40,667 bases of DNA from a virus, in IMG/VR virus record IMGVR_UViG_3300046474_000605, positions 1-40,667 of that record. One strand, given 5' to 3'. Shown here in pieces: positions 24,379-30,902 of the stretch (the first letter of the stretch is position 1; each line of letters starts with the position of its first letter). The notes below the pieces were generated by a model. The model had not been told where the DNA came from. It worked only from the letters and a program-made list of their open reading frames with translations, and ran no database searches. The translations under genes were made by a program, and so were the position numbers.

Positions 24379-25659
24379 TTACGGATTCTGAATAACGCTG
24401 GAGCCAGCGTGATTGCTGGCCTGTGCAGGGATATGCGAATTTCCGCTTCTGTCGTCTTTCCACCCATGAATCAGGGCAAAGCCGCATTCGTCCAATCGCT
24501 GATGCCACTTCTCCAACGCTTCACGCTTGAGCTGTTCGGCATGGGTGTGGATGTAGGTCTGCACGTTGCGAGTGAGCGTGTGGTTCACCAGCATCTCGCC
24601 GATGAGGTAGTCGACGCCCAGGTCAGTCCAAGCCGTGCGCGCCAGCTTGCGCAGGTCGTGGCTCGTCCACTCGCCCTGCCCCAGTCTGGTAAACACGGCG
24701 CAGGCTTGGCCCTCGGTCATCGGGCGACCACCCTTGCTCGGGAACAGGTAGGTGCCCTGATAGCCTCTCGATGTCTGCCACTCGCGGTAGCGCTTCAACA
24801 GGCCCACCACCTGTCCGGTCAGCGGCAGACTATGCTCGCACCGGGTCTTCGTGTTCTCGGCGGGCAGAAACCACTCACCACCATCGACGATCGTGATGTG
24901 CGACCAGCGGGCCTGCCTGGTCTCGCCCACACGCGTGCCATGGCAGAGCATCATCAGCGCCAGCATGTTGTCGGCCGGTTCATGATCGAAGCCGCCGGCG
25001 AACGATTCGACCAGCGCCTCGATTTGCACGCCGCGCAGCCTGGATGTCTTCGGCTTTATTTTCGCCTTGGTGAAGTCGGTGAACCTGAATCCAGCAATGG
25101 GGTTGCTGGCGATCAGCTTGAGCTTCTCCGCCTGCTTGAACGCCACCACCAGCACGCCCCACATGAGACGCACGTAGGACAGAGACAGCTCCTCCTGCAT
25201 GGGCCACATTGCCTCTCGGTCGATGGTTGCGCGCGAAACGTCGGCGATCTGCATATCAGCGAGCCGAGGCTTGAGGTGGCAGTGGATCGCAGACTTGGCC
25301 GACGTCCGGCGCTTATCCGAAAGGCTACGGTCGCGGGATTGCCGTTCTGAGTACCAGTCGAGCAGCTCACCGACCGTTTGCAGGGTGCCGGCGGCAGCGG
25401 AGGCAGCAGGATCGGCGGCCAGTCGCGCATGGATCTGAGGCATGACGCCCGCCAGCGCCTTGAAGCTCAAGGCCGGGTATCCGCCGACCTTGTTCCATTT
25501 CTTCTTGGTCACCAGATACCAGGTGGCGCGCTCGCGGTTTAGACTGAAGCGCAGGTACAGCCCTGGGTGGCGAGGGTCGCGAAGGGATTCGAACTCGCCG
25601 GTCGCGGCTTGCCGGCGGATCTCGGCGTCAGAGAATGAAACGATGCCTGTCTTGCTCAT
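24379..25659 (-). CDS. Second tyrosine recombinase (in the early leftward region)
   Basis: A 426-residue phage-integrase family protein. The catalytic residues are visible: Arg in MLCHGTRVGETRQARW, HxxR in SHDLRKLART, the second His in EMLVNHT, and Tyr in VQTYIHTHAEQ. The N-terminal DUF4102-like arm is LYLRFSLNRERATWYLV, with a core-binding domain in between. Start ATG at 25659, overlapping the VRR-NUC stop (ATGA). It lies amid nin-like genes, far from the att-proximal integrase at the window end, so it is probably not the main prophage integrase. Genome dimer resolution or a DNA-inversion or recombination role are alternatives. Confidence 0.85.
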   Translation of the reverse strand: MSKTGIVSFSDAEIRRQAATGEFESLRDPRHPGLYLRFSLNRERATWYLVTKKKWNKVGGYPALSFKALAGVMPQIHARLAADPAASAAAGTLQTVGELLDWYSERQSRDRSLSDKRRTSAKSAIHCHLKPRLADMQIADVSRATIDREAMWPMQEELSLSYVRLMWGVLVVAFKQAEKLKLIASNPIAGFRFTDFTKAKIKPKTSRLRGVQIEALVESFAGGFDHEPADNMLALMMLCHGTRVGETRQARWSHITIVDGGEWFLPAENTKTRCEHSLPLTGQVVGLLKRYREWQTSRGYQGTYLFPSKGGRPMTEGQACAVFTRLGQGEWTSHDLRKLARTAWTDLGVDYLIGEMLVNHTLTRNVQTYIHTHAEQLKREALEKWHQRLDECGFALIHGWKDDRSGNSHIPAQASNHAGSSVIQNP

Positions 25660-26087
25660 GCGGCCACCACGGTTTTCGGAAGTAGGAGGTATGCCCGGAT
25701 GTGCTCCATGGCGTCGAAGTGGCCACGGCACACGATGGCGAGATAGCCCTGCTCATTCAGGCGACGAATGCAGGCGTGCTGGCTGGGGGATACCGGGGCA
25801 TCGTTGGGCGGTGTGGCCTTGAATTCCAGGTACAGGCCGAAATACCCGCCACGGGCCATGGTCAGCACCAGATCAGGGATACCCGCCTTCACGCCTTGGG
25901 CCTTGAGCTTCGCAGCGACAGCCTTGTGCCGCTGGCCGCCGTTCGGCACATGATGGATGTGCTCCCACGCTTCGGGATGACGCACCTTGAGCTCAGCGAG
26001 CAAAGCGGTCTGCTCCAGACCCTCACGGTCAATGCGTGGGGCGCGTGCGGGCCTTGGCTTGTAGGCCTTCAGCTTCAGGCCAGTCAC
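25656..26087 (-). CDS. VRR-NUC domain nuclease
   Basis: A 143-residue protein with the VRR-NUC (PD-(D/E)xK-like) layout. It runs HVPNGGQRHKAVAAKLKAQGVKAGIPDLVL, then LYLEFKATP as the ExK core, then SPSQHACIRRLNEQGYLAIVCRG. Phage forms process recombination or replication intermediates. The GTG start overlaps the DUF1364 stop (GTGA). Confidence 0.88.
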   Translation of the reverse strand: MTGLKLKAYKPRPARAPRIDREGLEQTALLAELKVRHPEAWEHIHHVPNGGQRHKAVAAKLKAQGVKAGIPDLVLTMARGGYFGLYLEFKATPPNDAPVSPSQHACIRRLNEQGYLAIVCRGHFDAMEHIRAYLLLPKTVVAA

Positions 26088-26386
26088 GCCGCCACCTTGC
26101 CTTCGGCTACCAAGATATCGAGCGTTCGAATGATGCCTTCGAGATGCATACGGCGAAGTTCGTCATGGCTGAACTCGGTCTTTCTGCGCGCGTCGACGGC
26201 GTCGTGGCAGGCTGAGCACGCCCAGGCCGCCTGCAGGTCGTTCGGCTTGATACCCATGCCGCTGCGCGTGCCGGACAGCCGGAAGTGCGCCAGAACGGTA
26301 GTCTCCGGGTTGCCATTGCACACGCCTGGCACGCGGATCTGGCAATCACGCCCACGCGCGGCCTTGGTCAGCTTGGTCTGCTTCAA
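26084..26386 (-). CDS. DUF1364 nuclease-like protein
   Basis: A 100-residue protein of the DUF1364 type found in nin regions. It has the conserved GRDCQIRVPGVCNGNPETTVLAH and AWACSACHDAVDARRKTEFSHDELR, with Cys/His residues for a metal site (possible HNH-like nuclease). I chose the TTG start overlapping the stop of the small upstream gene, 9 bases after GGGGGTGG. A longer ATG reading from 26527 runs out of phase through two real small genes. Confidence 0.78.
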   Translation of the reverse strand: MKQTKLTKAARGRDCQIRVPGVCNGNPETTVLAHFRLSGTRSGMGIKPNDLQAAWACSACHDAVDARRKTEFSHDELRRMHLEGIIRTLDILVAEGKVAA

Positions 26387-26496
26387 AGGCCACCCCCGAA
26401 CTGGAATTCCACCGGCACCACCTGGTGCGAATACGCGCACTGCATCAGTGAGCAGGCGCAACGGGCCACGGCGAATAGCGCGAGCAGGGTCTTCAT
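26383..26496 (-). CDS. 37-residue peptide with signal-like N-terminus
   Basis: A short gene encoding MKTLLALFAVARCACSLM and a polar end, SHQVVPVEFQFGGGL. It has GGGAG nine bases before the ATG, which overlaps the stop of the previous gene (ATGA). Its own TGA overlaps the TTG of the DUF1364 gene. The tight chaining argues it is translated. The Cys residues follow a hydrophobic stretch, so an exported or lipoprotein-like peptide is possible. Confidence 0.5.
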   Translation of the reverse strand: MKTLLALFAVARCACSLMQCAYSHQVVPVEFQFGGGL

Positions 26497-26693
26497 GGGT
26501 AAGGCTCCCAGAGGTCAACGATTTCATGTGTGGTCGGCCACTTCGCGCGGGCGTAGCCGGCGGCGATCTCGCGGTCAGCGAACAGTGCCTGTGGCTGCTC
26601 CGGCTCGGCGGTGAGGTCGAGCTTGTAGGCGCCGCTGTATACGGCGAATTGGTAATTGCTGGTGACCGGTGCGGCCAGCATCGGGTTACGCAT
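26493..26693 (-). CDS. Small hypothetical early protein
   Basis: A 66-residue protein starting MRNPMLAAPVTSNYQFAVYSG. It contains ALFADREIAAGYARAKWPTTHEIVDLWEPYP, which reads like a compact globular protein. The ATG lies eight bases inside the end of the P-like gene, and the stop overlaps the next start. No recognised function. Confidence 0.55.
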   Translation of the reverse strand: MRNPMLAAPVTSNYQFAVYSGAYKLDLTAEPEQPQALFADREIAAGYARAKWPTTHEIVDLWEPYP

Positions 26694-27378
26694 GCTGGAC
26701 GCCAGCACGCATGGCGCGGATTTTGGCCAGAGCGTTGTTGCCGACCGCGGGGGTGCGCCGGGCCTCTACCTCGGCAGGCAGTGCCAATGGCATCTTCTGG
26801 AGGGGCAGGCCCTCGATGAGACGGCGAACGGTGATCGCGTAGTTACGCTCGAAAAGCTTCAGGCTTAGCGATGTCTCGAGCTTGTTCAGGCTTTCGAAGC
26901 CGCACTCTTTCGCGGTGTGCCAAACAGCGTCGTGGCTCCACTTCGCCCGCCCTGCCATGCACGGATGGGCATTGCGGCAGGCCTCACGGTGCGCGGCCTG
27001 AAGCGTTGGCAGGCCAAGCATCTCTGCCGTTGGAGTGCACCAGCCGATGAACACGCCTGGGGCTGGAATGAAATCCCTGCCGGACTGCCGCGCGCCCATG
27101 AGCCCGAACTGCAACTGGTCAAGGCTGCGCAGTCCCGCTTCAAGAAATGCCTGAAGCCATTCCTTCTTCGCCGCTTTGTACGCGGGCATATCGGGCCAAG
27201 CCTGCTTCCAGGCCGGGAATATCGCCCGAAGCTGGCGGAATAGGCCATTGATCACCACGGCTGTCTCGCGGTTGAGCTCAGCCTGTACGTCAGCTGGAAG
27301 CGGCTCATCCTTGGCGATGAACTGCCCGGACTGAACCTTGGCCCACAGTCCCGAGGTAACGGTCGCAACGGATTTCAT
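26686..27378 (-). CDS. Replication protein P-like (helicase loader)
   Basis: A 230-residue protein in the lambda P position. The pattern AVVINGLFRQLRAIFPAWKQAWPDMPAYKAAKKEWLQAF is characteristic of phage replication P proteins that recruit host DnaB helicase. A Cys/His-rich middle follows (HREACRNAHPCMAGRAKWSHDAVWHTAKECG). The ATG lies behind GGGGGTGGG and overlaps the DnaT-like gene's stop. Confidence 0.8.
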   Translation of the reverse strand: MKSVATVTSGLWAKVQSGQFIAKDEPLPADVQAELNRETAVVINGLFRQLRAIFPAWKQAWPDMPAYKAAKKEWLQAFLEAGLRSLDQLQFGLMGARQSGRDFIPAPGVFIGWCTPTAEMLGLPTLQAAHREACRNAHPCMAGRAKWSHDAVWHTAKECGFESLNKLETSLSLKLFERNYAITVRRLIEGLPLQKMPLALPAEVEARRTPAVGNNALAKIRAMRAGVQHA

Positions 27379-28118
27379 TGGCCCACCCCCTGATCGTTCC
27401 AGTCGGTGCTGTCGTCGTCGAAATCTTGGGTCGACTGGCGGGGGGCGAATGGCTTGACGTTTGAAGCGCGGTTCAGGTCGTTGCGGACCCACTTCACGAG
27501 CATGCTCACCCACTCTGCCTCGGTGTTGACCTGGCCCTTAGGTTCGTAATGGCCGGTGAACGCCTTCAGGACGTTGTCAGTGAACTGATCCATGGCCACA
27601 CCCTGATGCAGCGCGTAGGTCTTCAGGATCATCGGGTCAGGCGTCCAAGCGAGGGTCATTTCGCTGGGCATGCGAGGGTCTGTCGCAGCACGCGCAGAGA
27701 GAGGTTCTTTATTCTTCTCTACATCTTCTTTAGGTAACGCATCGCTAACGGTCGTAGCGTTACCTTTTGCGTTAGCAGACTTGTGGTTTGCTACACGCTT
27801 GGCCGTGAGAAGCCTGTTTTTGGCGGTCTTGCCGTTATGTCGATCGAAGTGAGGCAGGCTGATCACGCCGTCGGCCTCCTCCATCCAACCCACCGATTTC
27901 ATGTGATCGCAGAAACCGGTAACGCCTACCATGCGGTCGAGTAACTTTTTGCTAACGCTAGGAGCGTTACCTTTTTCGGTCTGCTGATCGAACCATCCCC
28001 ATACGCGCATCAGTTTGCCGACGGCTGCATCTGGATCGATGTCGGCCGCGTCTGCGATCTGGCAGACCTCAGGCTTGTCCAGGGTGGTGAGTTCGAATTT
28101 GATCCAATCGCCAGCCAT
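27375..28118 (-). CDS. DnaT-like replication initiator (O-like position)
   Basis: A 247-residue protein. The N-terminal part (WIKFELTTLDKPEVCQIADAADIDPDAAVGKLMRVWGWFDQQ) reads like a winged-helix primosome domain. A Lys/Asn-rich linker follows, and the C-terminus matches DnaT-type ssDNA-binding segments (AWTPDPMILKTYALHQGVAMD, FTGHYEPKGQ, WVSMLVKWVRNDL). It probably recruits the P-like loader to the phage origin, as lambda O does. Start ATG at 28118, with GGAG six bases upstream. An origin may lie within the linker-coding part, but no iteron array is obvious. Confidence 0.75.
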   Translation of the reverse strand: MAGDWIKFELTTLDKPEVCQIADAADIDPDAAVGKLMRVWGWFDQQTEKGNAPSVSKKLLDRMVGVTGFCDHMKSVGWMEEADGVISLPHFDRHNGKTAKNRLLTAKRVANHKSANAKGNATTVSDALPKEDVEKNKEPLSARAATDPRMPSEMTLAWTPDPMILKTYALHQGVAMDQFTDNVLKAFTGHYEPKGQVNTEAEWVSMLVKWVRNDLNRASNVKPFAPRQSTQDFDDDSTDWNDQGVGQ

Positions 28119-28858
28119 CACGCGCGCTCCTGGAAGATTTCAGCAAGGCGGGTCAGACCCTTGGGAGTTACCAGCGGCTGCATCGCGGCGCGTTCGATAC
28201 CGGTTTCGATGTCGGGCTTGAGAGCGGTCACCTTGTGTTTGAGGTATCCCGATTGAATGCGAGGCTGCATGGCGATCCAGCGCTTCGACCCGCCACGACG
28301 GAAGATCCAGCGGTTCTGCTCCATCCAGTCAAAGAGCTTGTGTGGTGGCATGCCGAGGTGCTTGGCGGCGTCGGTGATGCAGATCGCGCCCTCGGCCGCC
28401 GCCAGGCGCTTGATTGCGGCTACTTTGGGGGCCTGCAACTCAATCACACCGATCAGACGACTGTTCTCTCGAGCTTGGTCGGCGGCGAGCTGCAGGGCCT
28501 CGGCGTAGTTGGCAGGGATGCGCGGGGCGGCCTGCTCTTCCAGCTCTCTCCAGCGACGGACGACAGCCAGGCGCATCTTTGCGCTGTAGCCAGTCAGCAG
28601 CGTGTCGGTCAGTTCCCGATCAAGGTTGAAGCATGGAAGGCTGCGGCCAGTGCCGTCTTTGTACTGGGCTGAAAATCCAGCCCAGTCGATTTCCAACTCA
28701 GTCAGCATGGCGCGGATGTCCGCAAGAACGTTTTTATGCGCTTTCCCGGTCAAGTCGGCGATCTCACGCGACGACATAACCTGACGCGTCATGGTTTGCT
28801 GCGTGTGGAAAACTGACGAATCAGGCGGGCTATTGCTCTGGGTGGTCGTGGTGTGCAT
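28118..28858 (-). CDS. Rha family regulator with KilA-C (antirepressor) domain
   Basis: A 246-residue two-domain protein. The N-terminal Rha domain is MSSREIADLTGKAHKNVLADIRAML, then FNLDRELTDTLLTGYSAKMRLAVVRRWRELE. The C-terminal KilAC/ANT domain is VAAIKRLAAAEGAICITDAAKHLGMPPHKLFDWMEQNRWIFRR. Such proteins counter repressors or tune early phage gene use. The first ~20 residues are low-complexity, so the true start could be a later ATG near residue 23. It overlaps the DnaT-like start by one base. Confidence 0.87.
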   Translation of the reverse strand: MHTTTTQSNSPPDSSVFHTQQTMTRQVMSSREIADLTGKAHKNVLADIRAMLTELEIDWAGFSAQYKDGTGRSLPCFNLDRELTDTLLTGYSAKMRLAVVRRWRELEEQAAPRIPANYAEALQLAADQARENSRLIGVIELQAPKVAAIKRLAAAEGAICITDAAKHLGMPPHKLFDWMEQNRWIFRRGGSKRWIAMQPRIQSGYLKHKVTALKPDIETGIERAAMQPLVTPKGLTRLAEIFQERA

Positions 28859-28886
28859 AATCGGACCTCACAAGTGTTGTTGAAGA

Positions 28887-28906
28887 AGCCGGTCTAGCCA
28901 CCGGCT
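28887..28906 (+). terminator. Hairpin with a plus-strand U-tract between Rha and CII genes
   Basis: AGCCGGT and ACCGGCT pair around a 6-nt loop, and the plus strand continues with six T residues through 28911. The U-tract points opposite to the flanking genes. On the minus strand it is followed only by TCTTC. It could stop an antisense RNA or act as a weak leftward attenuator like lambda tR1. Confidence 0.5.
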
Positions 28907-28923
28907 TTTTTATTGCCTGCGAT

Positions 28924-29352
28924 TCAGGCAGCCGCTTTTACCGAGGACTTGAGCAAAGCCAGAGCCTTCTCGGCGTGGTCGATCTCTTTTAAGATTCGCG
29001 CGCGCTCAACCTGGTCAACACGCCCGTCGGCCATGGCGGCGTGTGTCTCCACCGTCACCTCGGCAAACTCAAACGCAGCACGGCTCAGTGCTTGGTGCAC
29101 GTCGATAGCTACCGGCTGCACCTTCTTTTCCAGCGCGAAACCGTACTTCTCTGCCCATGCGTGCAAAGGTCGGAAGTCCTGGGTGAACATCAGGATGCGA
29201 TCCAGCTCTTCCACGTTCATCTTGTGGGTGCCGTAGTCTGGGTTCGCTTTTTGGGAAAGCAGCGTCCGGGAAGAGAAACTCGCACCCTCGGCGATTTTTC
29301 TGGTCCCGTGATCGTCGACTACGTCGTAAATCGCTCTCATCAATTCCTGCAT
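28924..29352 (-). CDS. cII: CII-like phage regulatory protein (CP76 family)
   Basis: A 142-residue regulator with the layout of the phage regulatory protein CII/CP76 family: VDDHGTRKIAEGASFSSRTLLSQKANPDYGTHKMNVEELDRILMFTQD, a helix-turn-helix-like start followed by a helical body. In P2-like and many Pseudomonas phages this family promotes repressor synthesis. The ATG at 29352 is preceded by GAGGTG. It follows cro and precedes the Rha gene, matching the lambda order. Confidence 0.75.
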   Translation of the reverse strand: MQELMRAIYDVVDDHGTRKIAEGASFSSRTLLSQKANPDYGTHKMNVEELDRILMFTQDFRPLHAWAEKYGFALEKKVQPVAIDVHQALSRAAFEFAEVTVETHAAMADGRVDQVERARILKEIDHAEKALALLKSSVKAAA

Positions 29353-29374
29353 GTAACACCTCAAAATTTGTTAC

Positions 29375-29389
29375 GTGGCTTCGTGCCAC
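29375..29389 (-). promoter_or_regulatory. Hairpin between cro and cII (nut-like position)
   Basis: A perfect GTGGC/GCCAC stem with a 5-nt loop lies between cro and cII, where lambda has nutR with a boxB hairpin. The loop (ACGAA) is not the lambda boxB loop, and no good boxA precedes it, so an antitermination role is only positional. Confidence 0.3.
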
Positions 29390-29421
29390 CACGCATTGCA
29401 AAATGTTTCCGTAGAAAGCAA

Positions 29422-29598
29422 TCAGGCAGCGAGGTTTGGGGATGCTTTGAATTTCCCCTTCGAAAGAACCTCGATCTGGTACTGGCGGGAAACGGGGATG
29501 GTTTCGCCCCACATGGTCACAGCACTCGGCTGGATACCCAGGGCTTCAGCCAATTTCTTCTTGTTGCCGAAAAATTCAGCGACTTGTTGGGTCTTCAT
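29422..29598 (-). CDS. cro: Cro-like repressor
   Basis: A 58-residue protein starting MKTQQVAEFFGNKKKLAEALGIQPSAVTMWG, a short helix-turn-helix of the Cro type, with a basic end. GAGG sits seven bases before the ATG. It is divergent from the cI gene across an operator region, so it should repress cI and early promoters on the way to lysis. A longer reading from 29619 adds seven unlikely residues. Confidence 0.8.
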   Translation of the reverse strand: MKTQQVAEFFGNKKKLAEALGIQPSAVTMWGETIPVSRQYQIEVLSKGKFKASPNLAA

Positions 29599-29621
29599 CT
29601 CGCATCCTCGTTGGAGCATGC

Positions 29622-29705
29622 CTCAATTTCAGCATGCTTAAGTTGAGCAGGTCAAGAAATCCTTCAGCAAGCTGCATACTTAAATTCAGCTAGCTTAATA
29701 TTGAG
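29622..29705. promoter_or_regulatory. OR-like region: three repressor-type sites and divergent promoters
   Basis: Three copies of a 14-bp motif close to TTCAGCWWGCTTAA lie between cro and cI: 29628-29641 (inside a 26-bp near-perfect palindrome, 29622-29647), 29663-29676 (TTCAGCAAGCTGCA) and 29685-29698 (TTCAGCTAGCTTAA). The cro promoter reads leftward with -35 TTGACC at 29655-29650 and a -10-like TGAAAT at 29631-29626 under the first site. For cI, TAATAT at 29696-29701 overlaps the third site and puts the start of RNA close to the cI ATG. CI and Cro binding is inferred from position. Confidence 0.75.
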
Positions 29706-29708
29706 CCC

Positions 29709-30365
29709 ATGGATAGACACGAACGTATCGCCAAAGCCATCGCGGCCAGCGGCAAAAAGAAAGGCGAAATTGCCACCGAGTGCGGTGTGGCCAATTCTGC
29801 GGTTACGCAATGGATTTCCGGCGAGAGCAAAAGCCTGAGGCCTGAGAATCTTTATGCGCTTGCGAAAGCCACCGGATTCAATGCGCAGTGGCTCGCGATA
29901 GGAGAAGGGCCAGAGCGAGAATTGGCCGAAGAGTCGAACGTGGCCATGGTGGACCAGCCGAACGCAATGTTCCGATACCCGGTCATCAGTTGGGTGTCTG
30001 CGGGATCATGGGAGGAGGCAGTACAGCCCTACCCCGATGGCTTCTCTGATCGATACGAGCTGTCGGACTATGACTCCAAAGGACCTGCATTTTGGCTTGA
30101 AGTGAAAGGTGATTCGATGACCGCACCATCAGGCGTCAGCGTTCCGGAAGGGATGATGATCCTTGTCGACACCGAGGCCGATGTGAAGCCTGGCAAGCTG
30201 GTGATAGCGAAGCTTCCGGCAAGCAATGAAGCGACCTTCAAGAAATTGGTAGAGGACGGTGGCGTCCGCTATCTAAAGCCCCTCAACCCGGATTACAAGA
30301 TGGTTGAGTGCGACGAGAATTGCCGAATTATCGGCGTCGCCGTTCGTATGACAGGTAAACTTTAA
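29709..30365 (+). CDS. cI: CI-like repressor with S24 autopeptidase domain
   Basis: A 218-residue repressor. The N-terminal helix-turn-helix is KGEIATECGVANSAVTQWISGES (about residues 18-40). The C-terminal LexA/S24 domain has a cleavable Ala98-Gly99 in SWVSAGSW, the nucleophile Ser136 in KGDSMTAP and the general-base Lys near 178 in ATFKKL. It should maintain lysogeny and cut itself when RecA is activated. There is no good ribosome site before the ATG, and the likely -10 ends eight bases upstream, so the mRNA may be leaderless as for lambda PRM. Confidence 0.93.
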   Translation: MDRHERIAKAIAASGKKKGEIATECGVANSAVTQWISGESKSLRPENLYALAKATGFNAQWLAIGEGPERELAEESNVAMVDQPNAMFRYPVISWVSAGSWEEAVQPYPDGFSDRYELSDYDSKGPAFWLEVKGDSMTAPSGVSVPEGMMILVDTEADVKPGKLVIAKLPASNEATFKKLVEDGGVRYLKPLNPDYKMVECDENCRIIGVAVRMTGKL

Positions 30366-30395
30366 GGGCAGATCGATCTTCCGCCTCCGAAAGAC

Positions 30396-30420
30396 AGCCC
30401 GCTTCTCAGCGGGCTTTTTT
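30396..30420 (+). terminator. Intrinsic terminator after cI
   Basis: AGCCCGC and GCGGGCT pair around a 6-nt loop and are followed by six T residues, 30 bases after the cI stop. It separates cI transcription from the DUF1654 gene. Confidence 0.9.
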
Positions 30421-30506
30421 GTGTCTCGTCAAAAATACATGTACTGAAAGTTTACATATTTGGCGCGATTAGGCGTCGGCCCGTTGCCGTTTTTCTTTGG
30501 ATCAAA

Positions 30507-30526
30507 TACTGTACATTCATACAGTA
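30507..30526 (+). promoter_or_regulatory. LexA (SOS) box before the DUF1654 gene
   Basis: TACTGTACATTCATACAGTA is a near-ideal LexA site (CTGT-N8-ACAG with TA flanks). It overlaps a likely promoter (TTGGAT at 30497-30502, 17-bp spacer, TACAGT at 30520-30525). LexA bound here would block the promoter until DNA damage. Confidence 0.88.
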
Positions 30527-30543
30527 ATACCAAGGAGGACGAC

Positions 30544-30795
30544 ATGACTCAGAACTCAGCAGCTACCGCCTTCGCGCCAAATTCCTACGAGCAGGTAGGG
30601 CGTCGCATCCAGCGAATGGTTTCAGACCCTAAGGTTCAAAAACACCAAGCCGTAACCATCACCAGGCGAGACGATGAGGATCCGATTGCCTGGGAGTGTG
30701 TGCTGCGGGAGCTCGACGAAACTGAAGGTGTAACTGTCGAGCGACTAGAGGAAGGCGCGGTGCGAGTTGGCTGGCAAAAGTACATCGACTTCTAA
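30544..30795 (+). CDS. DUF1654-type protein under SOS control
   Basis: An 83-residue protein with the DUF1654 pattern: SYEQVGRRIQRMVSDPKVQKHQAVTITRRDDEDPIAWECVLRELDETEGVTVERLEEGAVRVGW. I recall this family as restricted to Pseudomonas and relatives, with unknown function. It has an excellent ribosome site, AAGGAGG, six bases before the ATG. It occupies the place of lambda rex, between cI and the OL-like cluster, but with its own LexA-controlled promoter and its own terminator. So it should be expressed in the lysogen on DNA damage, independently of CI. Confidence 0.8.
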   Translation: MTQNSAATAFAPNSYEQVGRRIQRMVSDPKVQKHQAVTITRRDDEDPIAWECVLRELDETEGVTVERLEEGAVRVGWQKYIDF

Positions 30796-30799
30796 ACGA

Positions 30800-30822
30800 A
30801 GCCCGCGCAACGCGGGCTTTTT
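30800..30822 (+). terminator. Intrinsic terminator after the DUF1654 gene
   Basis: A perfect 8-bp stem (AGCCCGCG/CGCGGGCT) with a 3-nt loop is followed by TTTTT. It insulates the downstream early promoter. Confidence 0.92.
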
Positions 30823-30835
30823 AACGCCCGTAAAT

Positions 30836-30896
30836 TTCAGCATTCTGAATTTATTTTTTCAGATTGCTTGACTCCTTTATTTCAGCTTGCTTAAAT
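30836..30896 (+). promoter_or_regulatory. OL-like operator cluster over a strong rightward promoter
   Basis: Three further copies of the 14-bp motif seen between cro and cI, all in the same orientation, are evenly spaced by 22-23 bp: 30836-30849 (TTCAGCATTCTGAA), 30858-30871 (TTCAGATTGCTTGA) and 30881-30894 (TTCAGCTTGCTTAA). They overlap a sigma70-type promoter with -35 TTGACT (30868-30873), a 17-bp spacer and -10 TTAAAT (30891-30896). This is the mirrored equivalent of lambda OL/PL driving genes towards xis and int. About 1.2 kb separates it from the OR-like region, so repressor looping is possible. Confidence 0.8.
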
Positions 30897-30902
30897 TCAA
30901 TC

